Assembly (NCBI RefSeq): GCF_015207705.1
Contig: NZ_JADEWI010000056.1
Span: 1 to 41,139, forward strand
Length of the DNA: 41,139 nucleotides
Source: Nostoc sp. LEGE 06077
GTDB taxonomy: Bacteria; Cyanobacteriota; Cyanobacteriia; Cyanobacteriales; Nostocaceae
Reading direction: 5' to 3'
Shown: positions 17,108-26,198 of the stretch, in pieces
Layout: each line of letters opens with the position of its first letter
Numbering within the stretch: position 1 is the stretch's first letter
Translations under genes and position numbers: made by a program
Notes under the pieces: model-generated
What the model saw: only the letters and a program-made list of their open reading frames with translations
Database searches by the model: none
What the model was told of the DNA's origin: nothing

Positions 17108-17163
17108 GGGGATAGGTGATAGGTGATAGGTGACAGGTGACAGGTAACAGGGGATAGGTAACA
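17108..17163. repeat. heptameric short tandem repeat
   Basis: Seven-base units GGTGATA, GGTGACA, GGTAACA and GGGGATA repeat head to tail about eight times. This matches the short tandemly repeated repetitive sequences known in heterocystous cyanobacteria. Confidence 0.75.
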
Positions 17164-17177
17164 GAGTTAAATCACAG

Positions 17178-19907
17178 TTAATTCCATTCACCTTGTAAAG
17201 TGAAAGCTGACCAATAATAAGGTGCTGCATATTGTTGAGTGCGCCAAATTTCTAGCTGGGCTTTTCTTAAGGCTGCCGCAGGTGTTAACCCAGTTTTTAG
17301 CATATTCTGATAAAAAGCCTTCATTAATTTGGATGTTGCTTGATCATCAACACTCCACAAACTCACCACAACTCGCGGACTACCTGCATACATAAACCCT
17401 CTGGTTAACCCAACTAAACCTTCACCTTTGACTTCTTCTCCCAGTCCGGTTTGACAGGCGCTGAGGACTACTAATTCTGCTTTGAGGTTGAGGTTGAAAA
17501 TATCACGTAAGCGTAAAAAGCCATTTTGTGCGATTCCCTGATGATCAAATAGCGATAACACTACTCCTGATAATTCTGGATGTTTGCTGTTGAGAATACC
17601 ATGAGTAGCAAAATGGATGATGCGATATTGGCTCAAATGTTCGCTATTGGCTGTTGTTCGACTAGCCTGAAAATCAACAGCTTGCTTGCGTTCATTAACG
17701 GGTACAAGAGCGAGAATTTGCTCGGCTTCTTGGCGTGTAAAGTGCAGACGCTCAAAATTAATATCTGAGTCTGCGGCTGATTTGCTTAAAGCAAGACTGT
17801 CTAAATTGCTTTCGACAACAGGTGAAGATGACACTGGGGCTTGATTTTGCAGACGCTCATCATTGCGATTAAAAATGGGATCTGCTAACACAACTAATAT
17901 TTTAGGTGCAGATTTACGTTGTTTATGTTCATTTCTGAGGATAGCTAATGTTGATGCTGATGGAAGAGTAATAATTTCATGGTTGAGCAGTAATGGTTCA
18001 TATTTACGACTATTACCCGTTGTGAGAGAAGCAAATGGTACATACTGTAAAGCACCATCGCCAACGATCGCTAACCGTTGCTTTTGTAGTTGTTGGGCGA
18101 CTGGTGCAAGTATCATCTGAGATAGGGCATCGATTGATTGACTATGCTTTAAATAAGGTGTGGTGATTGCTTGACGGAAATTCTGCACAGCTGTTTCAAT
18201 ATTTGCACGCTTGGGTAGTTCGTAACTAGTAATATTTTTATTGGTGACTAACCACAAGTAACTGCGTTTTTCCCCTAGAGAATATTCTAAAAGCAAGGTG
18301 TTTTCATCTAGTACTTGCTGTTGAATTTGCGCCAGAGTAAGCGGTTGGGGTTGAGTTAGTGCAGCATAACGGGGACTGGTAGCCCGAATTTGCGCCTGGA
18401 TTTGTTGATATTCTGCTAAAAGTGCGGCATTTTCTTTGTCTAAAGCTTGCACTTGCTCTTCAGTATAGTTAGCTTCTAACAGTTGGATGCGGCGTTTTTC
18501 TAAAGCATCAAGTTGTTGCTGTAACTTCCGTTCTTGCGCCAGTAATTTCGGCTCTACACCTTGACGAATATCAGTGTTGCTTTCATTTAGCAATTCTAAA
18601 AGACTCCGGGCGCGGGCGCGTTCGCTGGTTTCTAGTGCCAAAGCCGCATATCCTTGATCTGGTTGCTGCTTGTGCAACTGCATCAGCACTTCAATGTAGA
18701 ACTGATAATAATTCTGCACTGTGGCAAAATATGAAGTGCGGAGTTCTTGAGAGTCAATTTTGTTACGGAGGTCTTCTACAATTGTGATGACTTTCTCTAT
18801 CTGGGTTTGGGCTGTGTGCAAATCTCCTTTGTCATATTCAACAGTGGCAAAATTATAGAGAGAACGAGCTTCTCTGGCTTTGTCTCGCAATTGTTGAAAG
18901 ATAGGTAGAGATTGGTTGTAATAATCGAGAGCCTTTTGCTGTTGACCTAATTTAAAATAAACTTCCCCAATGTTATTTAGGGTAATTGCTTGTCCTAATT
19001 TATAGCCCACTTGTTGGAAGATAGGCAGAGATTGGTTGTAATAATCAAGTGCTTTTTGTTGTTCTCCTAACTCCGAGTAGATTTTGCCGATATTACTCAT
19101 CGCAATGGCGTTTCCGGCTTTGTCTCCACCTTGTTGAAATAGTGGCAGAGATTGGTTTAAATAATCCAGCGCCTTTTGCTGTTCTCCCAAATCGGAGTAG
19201 GTTTTGCCAATACTATTTAGGGTACTAGCGATCGCTGCTTTGTTTCCTACTTGTCGCTTGAGAATCAAAGATTGGTTGTAATAATCTAATGCTTTTTGCT
19301 GTTCGCCTAAAAAACTGTAAACAGTCCCAATGTTACTAAGGGTAATAGCTTGGCCTGCTTTATCTTTTACCAATTGTCTCAAGGGTAGAGACTGGTTGTA
19401 ATAATCCAGCGCCTTTTGCTTTTCCCCTAATTCTGAGTAGATTTTACCAATGTTGTTGAGGAGTGTGGCTTCCCCGGCTTTGTCACCGAGATTTTTATCT
19501 ATGGCTAGAGATTGCTGGTAGTATTCCAGTGCTTTGTATTTGTCACCAAAATTAGAGTAAATTTTGCCAATGTAAGCCAGAGTAATACCTTCTGAAGTGC
19601 GATCGCCTGCTTGACGATATAATACCAACGCTTGTGCAAATTTAGCGATCGCTTGGAGCAAATATTCTGATTTGCCTTCCTGATTTCCTCGCTGATATAA
19701 TTCTTTCCCTTGCTCATATACTTGTTGAGCATTCGCACGAGTCACATTAGGCGCATTTATTTGGGCAATATTTAGCGGATATTGCACCGCAGTTGTAAAA
19801 CTTGCAGCCGAAAGCCACAAAACATTTGTCAAAATAACGATTGTCCAACCCGCTATAAATGGAAGAAATCGCCATTTCATCAAGTCACGCATCTTCCACC
19901 TAGCCAT
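17178..19907 (-). CDS. TPR-CHAT protein (caspase-like protease domain)
   Basis: This 909-residue protein has an N-terminal hydrophobic segment (FLPFIAGWTIVILTNVLWL), then six to seven 40-residue TPR units (about residues 90-370, consensus IGKIYSELGEQQKALDYYNQ), a coiled-coil stretch (about 450-510) and a C-terminal CHAT domain. The CHAT catalytic His lies in HFATHGILNSKHPELSG (near 769) and Cys in VVLSACQTGLGEE (near 816); GFMYAGSPRVVVSLWSVDD is the following family block. CHAT domains are caspase/separase-like cysteine peptidases, usually activated through the attached repeats. It stands alone with no obvious partner. The near-identical TPR units suggest recent internal duplication. Confidence 0.92.
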   Translation of the reverse strand: MARWKMRDLMKWRFLPFIAGWTIVILTNVLWLSAASFTTAVQYPLNIAQINAPNVTRANAQQVYEQGKELYQRGNQEGKSEYLLQAIAKFAQALVLYRQAGDRTSEGITLAYIGKIYSNFGDKYKALEYYQQSLAIDKNLGDKAGEATLLNNIGKIYSELGEKQKALDYYNQSLPLRQLVKDKAGQAITLSNIGTVYSFLGEQQKALDYYNQSLILKRQVGNKAAIASTLNSIGKTYSDLGEQQKALDYLNQSLPLFQQGGDKAGNAIAMSNIGKIYSELGEQQKALDYYNQSLPIFQQVGYKLGQAITLNNIGEVYFKLGQQQKALDYYNQSLPIFQQLRDKAREARSLYNFATVEYDKGDLHTAQTQIEKVITIVEDLRNKIDSQELRTSYFATVQNYYQFYIEVLMQLHKQQPDQGYAALALETSERARARSLLELLNESNTDIRQGVEPKLLAQERKLQQQLDALEKRRIQLLEANYTEEQVQALDKENAALLAEYQQIQAQIRATSPRYAALTQPQPLTLAQIQQQVLDENTLLLEYSLGEKRSYLWLVTNKNITSYELPKRANIETAVQNFRQAITTPYLKHSQSIDALSQMILAPVAQQLQKQRLAIVGDGALQYVPFASLTTGNSRKYEPLLLNHEIITLPSASTLAILRNEHKQRKSAPKILVVLADPIFNRNDERLQNQAPVSSSPVVESNLDSLALSKSAADSDINFERLHFTRQEAEQILALVPVNERKQAVDFQASRTTANSEHLSQYRIIHFATHGILNSKHPELSGVVLSLFDHQGIAQNGFLRLRDIFNLNLKAELVVLSACQTGLGEEVKGEGLVGLTRGFMYAGSPRVVVSLWSVDDQATSKLMKAFYQNMLKTGLTPAAALRKAQLEIWRTQQYAAPYYWSAFTLQGEWN

Positions 19908-20478
19908 AAAATCACCTTTATTTTGAGAATAAATTGCTTAATTTTAGAATTCCCCAAAGCCAGCGGAAAAATTCAGGAATAATTTCATTGTGGTGCAAAG
20001 GCAATAATTATTAATTGATTAACTAAAATTTAAGCTTTGGTAATCATTATTAAGAAAATTCTAAAAATACAATTTAAACTACTTTTGAATTTATCTAGGA
20101 TAAAATAATCAAGTCCAGATTAATAATTTATGAAACAAAAATAGGATTATTTATAAAATAAAATTTTGAATGTCAAGAAGTAATACAAGGCGAATAAACA
20201 TCTCCAAAAATGATGCAAAGGCTTAGGCTCCGCCTTCTTACAGGGTACGGATGTTCGCCCTAATTTAAGGAATATAGGAATCATATTTGATTTGGAGAAA
20301 AAAACTTAGTACACCTCTATTACTTCTTTCCCTGTCCCCTATCCCCTACCTAAACAAATAATTTCAATAATCAAGTCAGATTCCTATACAAACTTTAGAT
20401 GTAGTATATGATACTGTCAAAACATCTCAAGATTCAGCCTATTCTGTAGCATTTTATTCTTAAATTAATAAAAAATCT
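19908..20478. other. AT-rich intergenic region, no gene seen
   Basis: About 570 bp between the TPR-CHAT gene and the CBM20 fusion gene, which diverge, so it should hold both promoters. One GC-rich patch (20220-20262, GGCTCCGCCTTCTTACAGGG) stands out. I see no ORF, RNA gene or repeat family member. Confidence 0.5.
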
Positions 20479-22728
20479 ATGTATCGATTCCAGGTTAGTG
20501 CAAATACACAAACTGGTGAATCCATTGCTCTGGTTGGTTCTACTTCCGAGTTGGGATTGTGGGATATTACTAGATGTATTCACCTCCGCACCAGTGCCGA
20601 AAGCTACCCTTTATGGTGGACAGACGAAATTGATATTCAGCTATCTGGGGAATCAGGCGATGACCAGAGGGTGCAATATAAATATGTCCGTTTTGATGCT
20701 AAGGGTTGGGGTGAATGGGAAGGTTTTGGTTTTAATCGTTGGCTGCCGATTAATCACCAGTATTCAGGTACTATTGTTGTAGATGATGGAGTGTTTGGTT
20801 ATTTACAGCCTTATCCCTTCGGCTATATTCAACAGCCAACTCCTGTTAAACAAATTTTGGGAGCAGAAGATTTAAAAATTGTCGTCATTGGTAGTTCTGT
20901 GGCGTTGGGTCATAAAGCCTGGTTGTTAGACGGTTGGGTGGAACTACTAAAGGAGGCTTTACAGCAAAAATATGGACACAGCAGACTAGTCAATGTTTCT
21001 GAGGTGGGAGCCAATGTCAGCAGAACGATCGCCCGCTTTGGCTCTGTAGTAACACCAGAACAACCAGATATAGTTATTATTGCCCTATCTCTGGGTAACG
21101 AAGGATTAGCTTACTGTTCTCCTCACGAACGACGAGCAATCCAAAGGCGGTTTGAAAGCGGTTTGCAGCAGTTGGTAAAAATGACGCGCCAACTGGGAGC
21201 GTTGCCAATTTTGGGGGGTGTTTATCCCCATAACGATTATTCTCTTGAGCATTATTGGCTACTGCGGGAAACACACAATCGAATGTTAAATTGGGGTGTA
21301 CCAATTTTAGATTGGTTGGCAGTGTTAGATAATGGCCAGGGACGCTGGCGCGAGGAGATATCTTTTGACCCAGCGCACCCCAATACTATCGGTCATGGCT
21401 TGATGTATAAAGCCATCAATTTACAATTATTTGACATCGACAAAGCCGAATTAGCTAAGAACAATCAACACTTCTGGCAACCAAACGAAATCCCCATTTA
21501 TCTTGATAATGCAGGGTTTTATGTTTGCGCTTGTATTGCAGAAAAGGGTTTACGAATCAGCAATCCATCAAAATATAGTTACACCATTGCCCCTTATTGG
21601 CAAGAACTCCAAACAGTCTTGCAAAGCAAAGCCGGATTGCTCCCTGGTATTTATGTTGCCAAAAATCCCCAGCCAGGAACACTCCCTTTCTTCGCGGTAC
21701 AAGAGGATGGCGCGATCGCCACAACCGTAGAAATACCCCCCGGTGCTGATGTTGAATATACTGCATCATTTAATCTCTTTGCGCCAAATAACTCCCAAGT
21801 TTTGTTTTATGATGGGCATCTGGGAATTTTGCAAAAAGATGAACATCACCTCTGGGTAATCAACGAATCAGACCACGAATACAATATCCAGCCAATGTGG
21901 AAAGAGGTGCGAAACGCCTTAAAATCTCTGCCAACAGGTGTTTATACAGACCCATTGCATCCTGAGATTCCTTTCCGTACGATGATGATTGGTCATCAGG
22001 GTTTAGAAAGTCGGGTGAAACTACCAGCACAATCAGCGGTGTTATTTCAATATCAATGTAAATTATCAGACATTAGCCGCGTGGCAATTTTACCATTGGG
22101 CGATCGCTGTGCTGTGCGGATGATGCTGTATAAAATGGAATATGACGGCCCGGCTTTTCCCTTTGATTTAACTCGCACCACTCAAATTGCCGACATCGCA
22201 GATATTATTGAAAATCGGTTTTATGATATGTGGAATCCCAACTTCCTGCATTACAACCCAGAAGCAGGGAGAATTTACCACAGCAAATGGTCTGGTTTAT
22301 CCTTCGCCCATGAAGTGGAAGACACAGAAGACCCCGTAAATGATATGTCTCCCGTTTATGAACGGATGCGTGTACGTTATACAGCACGTTCTCAACGGTT
22401 TTGGTACACAATTAAAAATTGCGATGAAGTGCTTTTTGTTCGCACTGGCATTTGCGATCGCGGTGGCGTGATAGATTTGCTGAATAAACTGGAAAAACAA
22501 TGCCAAGGTAAGCCATTTCAACTTTTGTTGCTTTCCCCCCAAAACTCCGATGAGTTTTTAGATATCCCAAATGTTTTACATTACAATGTCGAGTTTAATC
22601 CTGATCTGATGTATGACGACTTAGGACATTGGATGTACTGCACAGAAATCATGCGCGGAATTTTAGAATCTCTAGATATTTCCAGCAAAAACCTTTTCTG
22701 GTGTCCACCAAATCCGCCGAAGATATGA
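20479..22728 (+). CDS. CBM20 + SGNH hydrolase + DUF1796 papain-like fusion protein
   Basis: This 749-residue protein appears to have three domains. Residues 1-110 look like a CBM20 starch-binding domain (ALVGSTSELGLWD, PLWWTDEIDI, VQYKYVRFD). Residues 130-315 look like an SGNH/GDSL hydrolase: IVVIGSSVALG with the nucleophile Ser, VGANVSRT, LSLGNEG in the GxND position, and FDPAHPNTIG with the DxxH pair. Residues about 535-725 match DUF1796, a putative papain-like cysteine peptidase (ILPLGDRCAVRMML, FPFDLTRTT, HSKWSGLSFAHE). The middle 330-530 contains repeated beta segments (YTIAPYWQELQTVL, YNIQPMWKEVRNAL). It could be a carbohydrate-linked esterase or cell-surface polysaccharide enzyme. No signal peptide is visible. 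Confidence 0.8.
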   Translation: MYRFQVSANTQTGESIALVGSTSELGLWDITRCIHLRTSAESYPLWWTDEIDIQLSGESGDDQRVQYKYVRFDAKGWGEWEGFGFNRWLPINHQYSGTIVVDDGVFGYLQPYPFGYIQQPTPVKQILGAEDLKIVVIGSSVALGHKAWLLDGWVELLKEALQQKYGHSRLVNVSEVGANVSRTIARFGSVVTPEQPDIVIIALSLGNEGLAYCSPHERRAIQRRFESGLQQLVKMTRQLGALPILGGVYPHNDYSLEHYWLLRETHNRMLNWGVPILDWLAVLDNGQGRWREEISFDPAHPNTIGHGLMYKAINLQLFDIDKAELAKNNQHFWQPNEIPIYLDNAGFYVCACIAEKGLRISNPSKYSYTIAPYWQELQTVLQSKAGLLPGIYVAKNPQPGTLPFFAVQEDGAIATTVEIPPGADVEYTASFNLFAPNNSQVLFYDGHLGILQKDEHHLWVINESDHEYNIQPMWKEVRNALKSLPTGVYTDPLHPEIPFRTMMIGHQGLESRVKLPAQSAVLFQYQCKLSDISRVAILPLGDRCAVRMMLYKMEYDGPAFPFDLTRTTQIADIADIIENRFYDMWNPNFLHYNPEAGRIYHSKWSGLSFAHEVEDTEDPVNDMSPVYERMRVRYTARSQRFWYTIKNCDEVLFVRTGICDRGGVIDLLNKLEKQCQGKPFQLLLLSPQNSDEFLDIPNVLHYNVEFNPDLMYDDLGHWMYCTEIMRGILESLDISSKNLFWCPPNPPKI

Positions 22729-22750
22729 GGGACTAACTGGAAAACAGGTT

Positions 22751-23057
22751 GAATTACCCTCCGTATTCCCACCTTGCAAAGCTACGGTGTACACACAAAT
22801 AAATGAAATGTTCGTTGAGTGCATCTGTCCCGCCTCGGAATGAATTCCGAGTCTTATAGCGCAAGTCATCTGAAGATGACTCAACCAGAAATACATTCCA
22901 GTCCACACTTTGTGGACTTTGGCTATGAGCCTGGAACTTTAGTTCTAGGCGGGATGTGGTTGAACATGAAAATTTATGACTTGTGTGTACACCGTAGCCT
23001 TAAAAAGGGGGTAAAAGATGGTTATTAGCCCCCCTTTCTAAGAGGGTTGGGGGGATC
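22751..23057. repeat. palindromic repeat family C, copy C4, split by P3
   Basis: The left flank GAATTACCCTCCG plus TTCCCACCTTGCAAAG matches the reverse complement of copy C3 near 37533-37565. The right flank continues with AAAAAGGGGG and the hairpin CCCCCCTTTCTAAGAGGG. P3 sits at the hairpin centre. Confidence 0.65.
22782..22997 (+). mobile_element. nested-hairpin element P, copy P3 (best preserved)
   Basis: The 216-bp copy has ends CTACGGTGTACACACAA and TTGTGTGTACACCGTAG. The inner pair TCCCGCCT/AGGCGGGA is perfect. Hairpins are CTCGGAATGAATTCCGAG, GTCATCTGAAGATGAC, AGTCCACACTTTGTGGACT and CCTGGAACTTTAGTTCTAGG. Flanks CCTTGCAAAG (22772-22781) and CCTTAAAAAG (22998-23007) are a worn 10-bp duplication. 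Confidence 0.85.
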
Positions 23058-23133
23058 TGAAGAAGATTGAAATGTTAACCGAAATGTATTGGAATGAGAG
23101 TAGGGTAATTTGAAAACTAGTAGTAATTCAATA

Positions 23134-23152
23134 ACTTGTGTTTACAACGTAG
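23134..23152 (+). repeat. lone worn end of element P
   Basis: ACTTGTGTTTACAACGTAG differs at two positions from the P right end ACTTGTGTGTACACCGTAG. No partner end is present close by. Confidence 0.5.
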
Positions 23153-23177
23153 CTCACACAACAATAGTTAAAGTAAA

Positions 23178-23367
23178 AGTTACTACGGCTTACGCGAAAC
23201 ACGGAAATGTGAGAACGGAAGCTCTGACAACAAGAACGGAAGTTACTACAGCTTACGCGAAACACGGAAACGTGAGAACGGAAGTTACTACAGCTTACGC
23301 AAAACACGGAAACGTGAGAACGGAAGCTTTGACAACAAGAACGGAAGTTACTACAGCTTACGCAAAA
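23178..23367. repeat. 42/21-bp composite tandem repeat
   Basis: Units of 42 bp (AAGTTACTACAGCTTACGCG plus AAACACGGAAACGTGAGAAC and GG) and 21 bp (AAGCTCTGACAACAAG plus AACGG) alternate as long, short, long, long, short, long (the last partial). The few differences between copies are single transitions. It lies just upstream of the CoA synthetase gene end and is probably non-coding. Confidence 0.75.
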
Positions 23368-23441
23368 CAAAGAAAATGCGATCGCATTTCCGCATAACTG
23401 TTAATTTCTGCACTCAGCATTTAAACGTTTTCAACAGCACA

Positions 23442-24926
23442 CTAACAAAATAACTCAACCACTGTCGGCTTAGTTACTTTCCCCATCGCGTTGCGTGGTA
23501 ACTCTGCAACTATCAAAATTTTGCTGGGGACTTTATAAACTGCTAATTGCTCTTTTGCCCAACTCCGCAAAGATTCTAATGTTAATTGGCGTTGGGGATT
23601 CAAAACTAACGCCGCACAAACTCGCTCACCCCATTCCGAATCAGCCACGCTCACCACTGCACATTCTTGAATATCGGGATGATTTCTTAACACTTCTTCA
23701 ATTTCTAACGCAGATACTTTATAACCACCGGTTTTGATAATATCCACACTCATTCGTCCGAGAATACGGTAGTTTCCCTTCTCAATTACCGCTAAATCTC
23801 CCGTACAAAACCAGCCATCTTGAAAGGTTTTAGCGGTTGCTTGGGGGTTTTGCCAATATTCTAAAAATACTCCAGGACTTTTAACTTGAATTTCTCCTGG
23901 TGTTTCTGGCGGGACTAACTTTCCGTTGTCATCAACTAATCTGACTTCTACTTGCGGTAAAGGTTGACCAACATAGCCTGAATAACGTTGACCATGTAAA
24001 GAATTGGATAGCGCCATGCCAATTTCCGTCATTCCATAGCGTTCCAGCAGGAAATGACCGCTAATTTTCTGCCATTTTTCTAAAACTTGCACTGGTAAAG
24101 CTGCGGAACCAGAAACCATCAGGCGCATTTTTTCACAACCTGCGGTCATAATTTGTTGGCGTTCACTAGAGGCGTTTTCCCAAGCTGCGATTAATTTTAC
24201 ATAAATTGTCGGGACTGCCATAAATAAAGTTAAGTCACCGTCGCAAATTCGCTGCCAAACTAATTCAGAATCAAATTTGCTCAACATATAGCATTCTGCA
24301 CCAGCCCACAAAGCACAAGTTAAGACGTTGATAATGCCATGAATATGATGTAGGGGAAGGACGTGTAAAATGCGATCGCTTGATGTCCATTCCCAAGCTG
24401 TAATTAAACTAGTTACTTGCGCTTGAATATTTTGGTGGGTTGTCACCACACCCTTTGGTTTACCTGTTGTACCACTGGTGTAAAGAATTAACGCCCGTTT
24501 AGTAATCTCAATTTCTGGAAGCCGCGCAATATTATTTGGGAGTGCGTCAGAAGTAAGGATAAATTGCAAATTGTGTTCTGTGGCAATTGGACGTAATATA
24601 TTCTCAAAGTTTGGATGGGCAATAATAATTGATGCGCCGGAATTGATAATCACATACTCTAATTCTGGTCGCGGATGGACAGTACAAAGCGGTACAGCGA
24701 CTCCGCCCGCACGCCAAATTCCCCACTGTGTCGCCACATACTCAAACCCTGGGGGAATCAGAAAAGCCACTCGTTGTTCTTCTAAATCTGCTGCATTCTG
24801 CAAAAGACTTGTGGCTATTTGACTGGAAAAATTCAGCAAATCCTCATAGGTAAATGCTCCTACATCTGTAATAATCGCCGTTCTTTGGTTATGTTCTTGA
24901 GCGCGAGTAATTAAAGGGAGATTCAC
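23442..24926 (-). CDS. malonyl/acyl-CoA synthetase (AMP-forming, MatB/ACSF3-like)
   Basis: This 494-residue adenylate-forming enzyme makes an acyl-AMP and then the CoA thioester. The ATP loop is LYTSGTTGKPKGVVTTH, with ERYGMTEIGMALSNS, WFCTGDLAVIEKG, GRMSVDIIKTGGYKVSALEIE and the catalytic lysine near the end in NAMGKVTKP. The ERYGMTE and IGMALS pattern is that of malonyl-CoA synthetases (MatB, human ACSF3), so malonate or another short dicarboxylate is the best guess; fatty acid is not excluded. It starts at a GTG. It follows the FetB-like permease gene by 25 bp on the same strand, so the two are likely cotranscribed. Confidence 0.88.
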   Translation of the reverse strand: MNLPLITRAQEHNQRTAIITDVGAFTYEDLLNFSSQIATSLLQNAADLEEQRVAFLIPPGFEYVATQWGIWRAGGVAVPLCTVHPRPELEYVIINSGASIIIAHPNFENILRPIATEHNLQFILTSDALPNNIARLPEIEITKRALILYTSGTTGKPKGVVTTHQNIQAQVTSLITAWEWTSSDRILHVLPLHHIHGIINVLTCALWAGAECYMLSKFDSELVWQRICDGDLTLFMAVPTIYVKLIAAWENASSERQQIMTAGCEKMRLMVSGSAALPVQVLEKWQKISGHFLLERYGMTEIGMALSNSLHGQRYSGYVGQPLPQVEVRLVDDNGKLVPPETPGEIQVKSPGVFLEYWQNPQATAKTFQDGWFCTGDLAVIEKGNYRILGRMSVDIIKTGGYKVSALEIEEVLRNHPDIQECAVVSVADSEWGERVCAALVLNPQRQLTLESLRSWAKEQLAVYKVPSKILIVAELPRNAMGKVTKPTVVELFC

Positions 24927-24951
24927 TTTTTTTACCTGTTTATTTCTCCAA

Positions 24952-25743
24952 TTATCTAATTAACTGCGCCGCCGAATTAAAAAACTGACGACACAATCCC
25001 CTAGTGACTAAAATTGTCGTGAGTAAATTAGCCACAGCAACCATAAACACAATCAAAATTTCATAAGAGACAGCATCTAAAGGGTTAACTCCGCTTAATA
25101 ACTGTCCAGCGGTGATACTGGGAAGGGTAGCCATCCCAATCAACATCATTTGATTAATCGTCGGTAAAAATGCGGCGCGAATAGCTTCTTTACGGTACTG
25201 ACTAACGGCTTGTTGGGGAGTTGCGCCTAAACTCAAGTGAGTTTCAATTTCCCCAGAGGAATTATTTACTGTACTAACAAGACGTTCACCAGCGATCGCA
25301 GCTGCATTCATGGCGTTACCAATGATGATTCCCGCAAAAGGAATCATATACTTTGCTTCGTACCATCTATCTGGTTGGAGAATTAAGAAGTTGGTGTAAA
25401 ACAGCGTAAAAGCGGTACTGACTAAAATTGCGCCCCAAACCACAGGTAATACTAGAGGAATTTTCTGACTGATTCGATTTCGGGCGACAATCGCTCCCAT
25501 TGTCAGCATAATTGCTAAAATTCCCAAAACCGCCCAAGCATTATTTACAGCAAAGATAAAGTCGAAAATGTATCCCAATACCAGCAGCTGTAAAATAGTT
25601 CTGCCCGTAGCAATTGCCAAATTCAACTCTAATCCCAACTTTTCCCAAGCGGATAAACCAATGGCGATCGCCATTAACCCCACAGCCAAGGCTAAATCAG
25701 CTAAATCTAGTTTGATTAAATCCGGCACAGTTTTTCTTTCCAC
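24952..25743 (-). CDS. FetB/UPF0014-family ABC permease
   Basis: This 263-residue protein with about seven membrane segments matches the UPF0014 (YbbM/FetB) family: GRTILQLLVLGYIFDFIF, FAGIIIGNAMNAAAIAGERL, the coupling-like SLGATPQQAVSQYRKEAIRAAFLP and INQMMLIGMATLPSITAGQLLSG. Family members work with an ATPase (FetA or STAR1) in iron or metal export and oxidative stress. No ATPase gene is next to it; instead an acyl-CoA synthetase follows 25 bp downstream. The start is GTG. Confidence 0.88.
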   Translation of the reverse strand: MERKTVPDLIKLDLADLALAVGLMAIAIGLSAWEKLGLELNLAIATGRTILQLLVLGYIFDFIFAVNNAWAVLGILAIMLTMGAIVARNRISQKIPLVLPVVWGAILVSTAFTLFYTNFLILQPDRWYEAKYMIPFAGIIIGNAMNAAAIAGERLVSTVNNSSGEIETHLSLGATPQQAVSQYRKEAIRAAFLPTINQMMLIGMATLPSITAGQLLSGVNPLDAVSYEILIVFMVAVANLLTTILVTRGLCRQFFNSAAQLIR

Positions 25744-25851
25744 CTCTTGAGCAAGTGCTAAGTATGAACCTAATATATAGCCGTATTCACTGAGCTTAGA
25801 ACAGTGTTCATTACCAAAGCCTTAAGTTACTGGTTTTATACTCAACACTCA

Positions 25852-25947
25852 TACCAATTCACCAAAATCTTGATACACAGACAAGTAGGGGCAAACGGCC
25901 GTTTGCCCCTACACCTGTATTTGCATCATCCATAAAGTGAAATGGTA
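25852..25947. mobile_element. IS630-type MITE with central perfect palindrome
   Basis: The ends TACCAATTCACCAAAATC and, from the right, TACCATTTCACTTTATG resemble the IS630 ends at 33625 and 34762 (TACTAATTCAC, TACCAATTCAC). The outer TA fits the IS630/Tc1 target rule. Positions 25885-25912 form a perfect 28-bp palindrome with GTAGGGGCAAACGG as its left arm. It is 96 bp and non-coding. Confidence 0.7.
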
Positions 25948-26198
25948 TCAGCACTCATAAAATGACTCCCTTGAAAGCTTTTAGATTGACACTTTTGCAG
26001 AGTGGCCTAATTAGGAATTACAAATTACAAATTACAAATTAGTATGATATTTTTACCCATACAATAATTTCAGTAATCACCCTTCTTGATGCGTATCCGG
26101 GGAGACAGTCTATTAGCCAACTGTTTGATCAAAAGTCAAGCAGCTAAAATTTAGCTGTCGAAGTGCATCCTTTGTATCTTCAAATCACATAAAAACTC
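25948..26198. other. upstream region of the aminotransferase gene
   Basis: It is AT-rich with a small AATTACAAATTACAAATTA direct repeat (26017-26040). I recognise no gene or clear promoter; the coding sequence starts without a strong ribosome site. Confidence 0.4.

Noticed and set aside
23178-23367. CRISPR array
   Set aside because: The repeats are head-to-tail with no unique spacers; the 21-bp unit is itself repeated.
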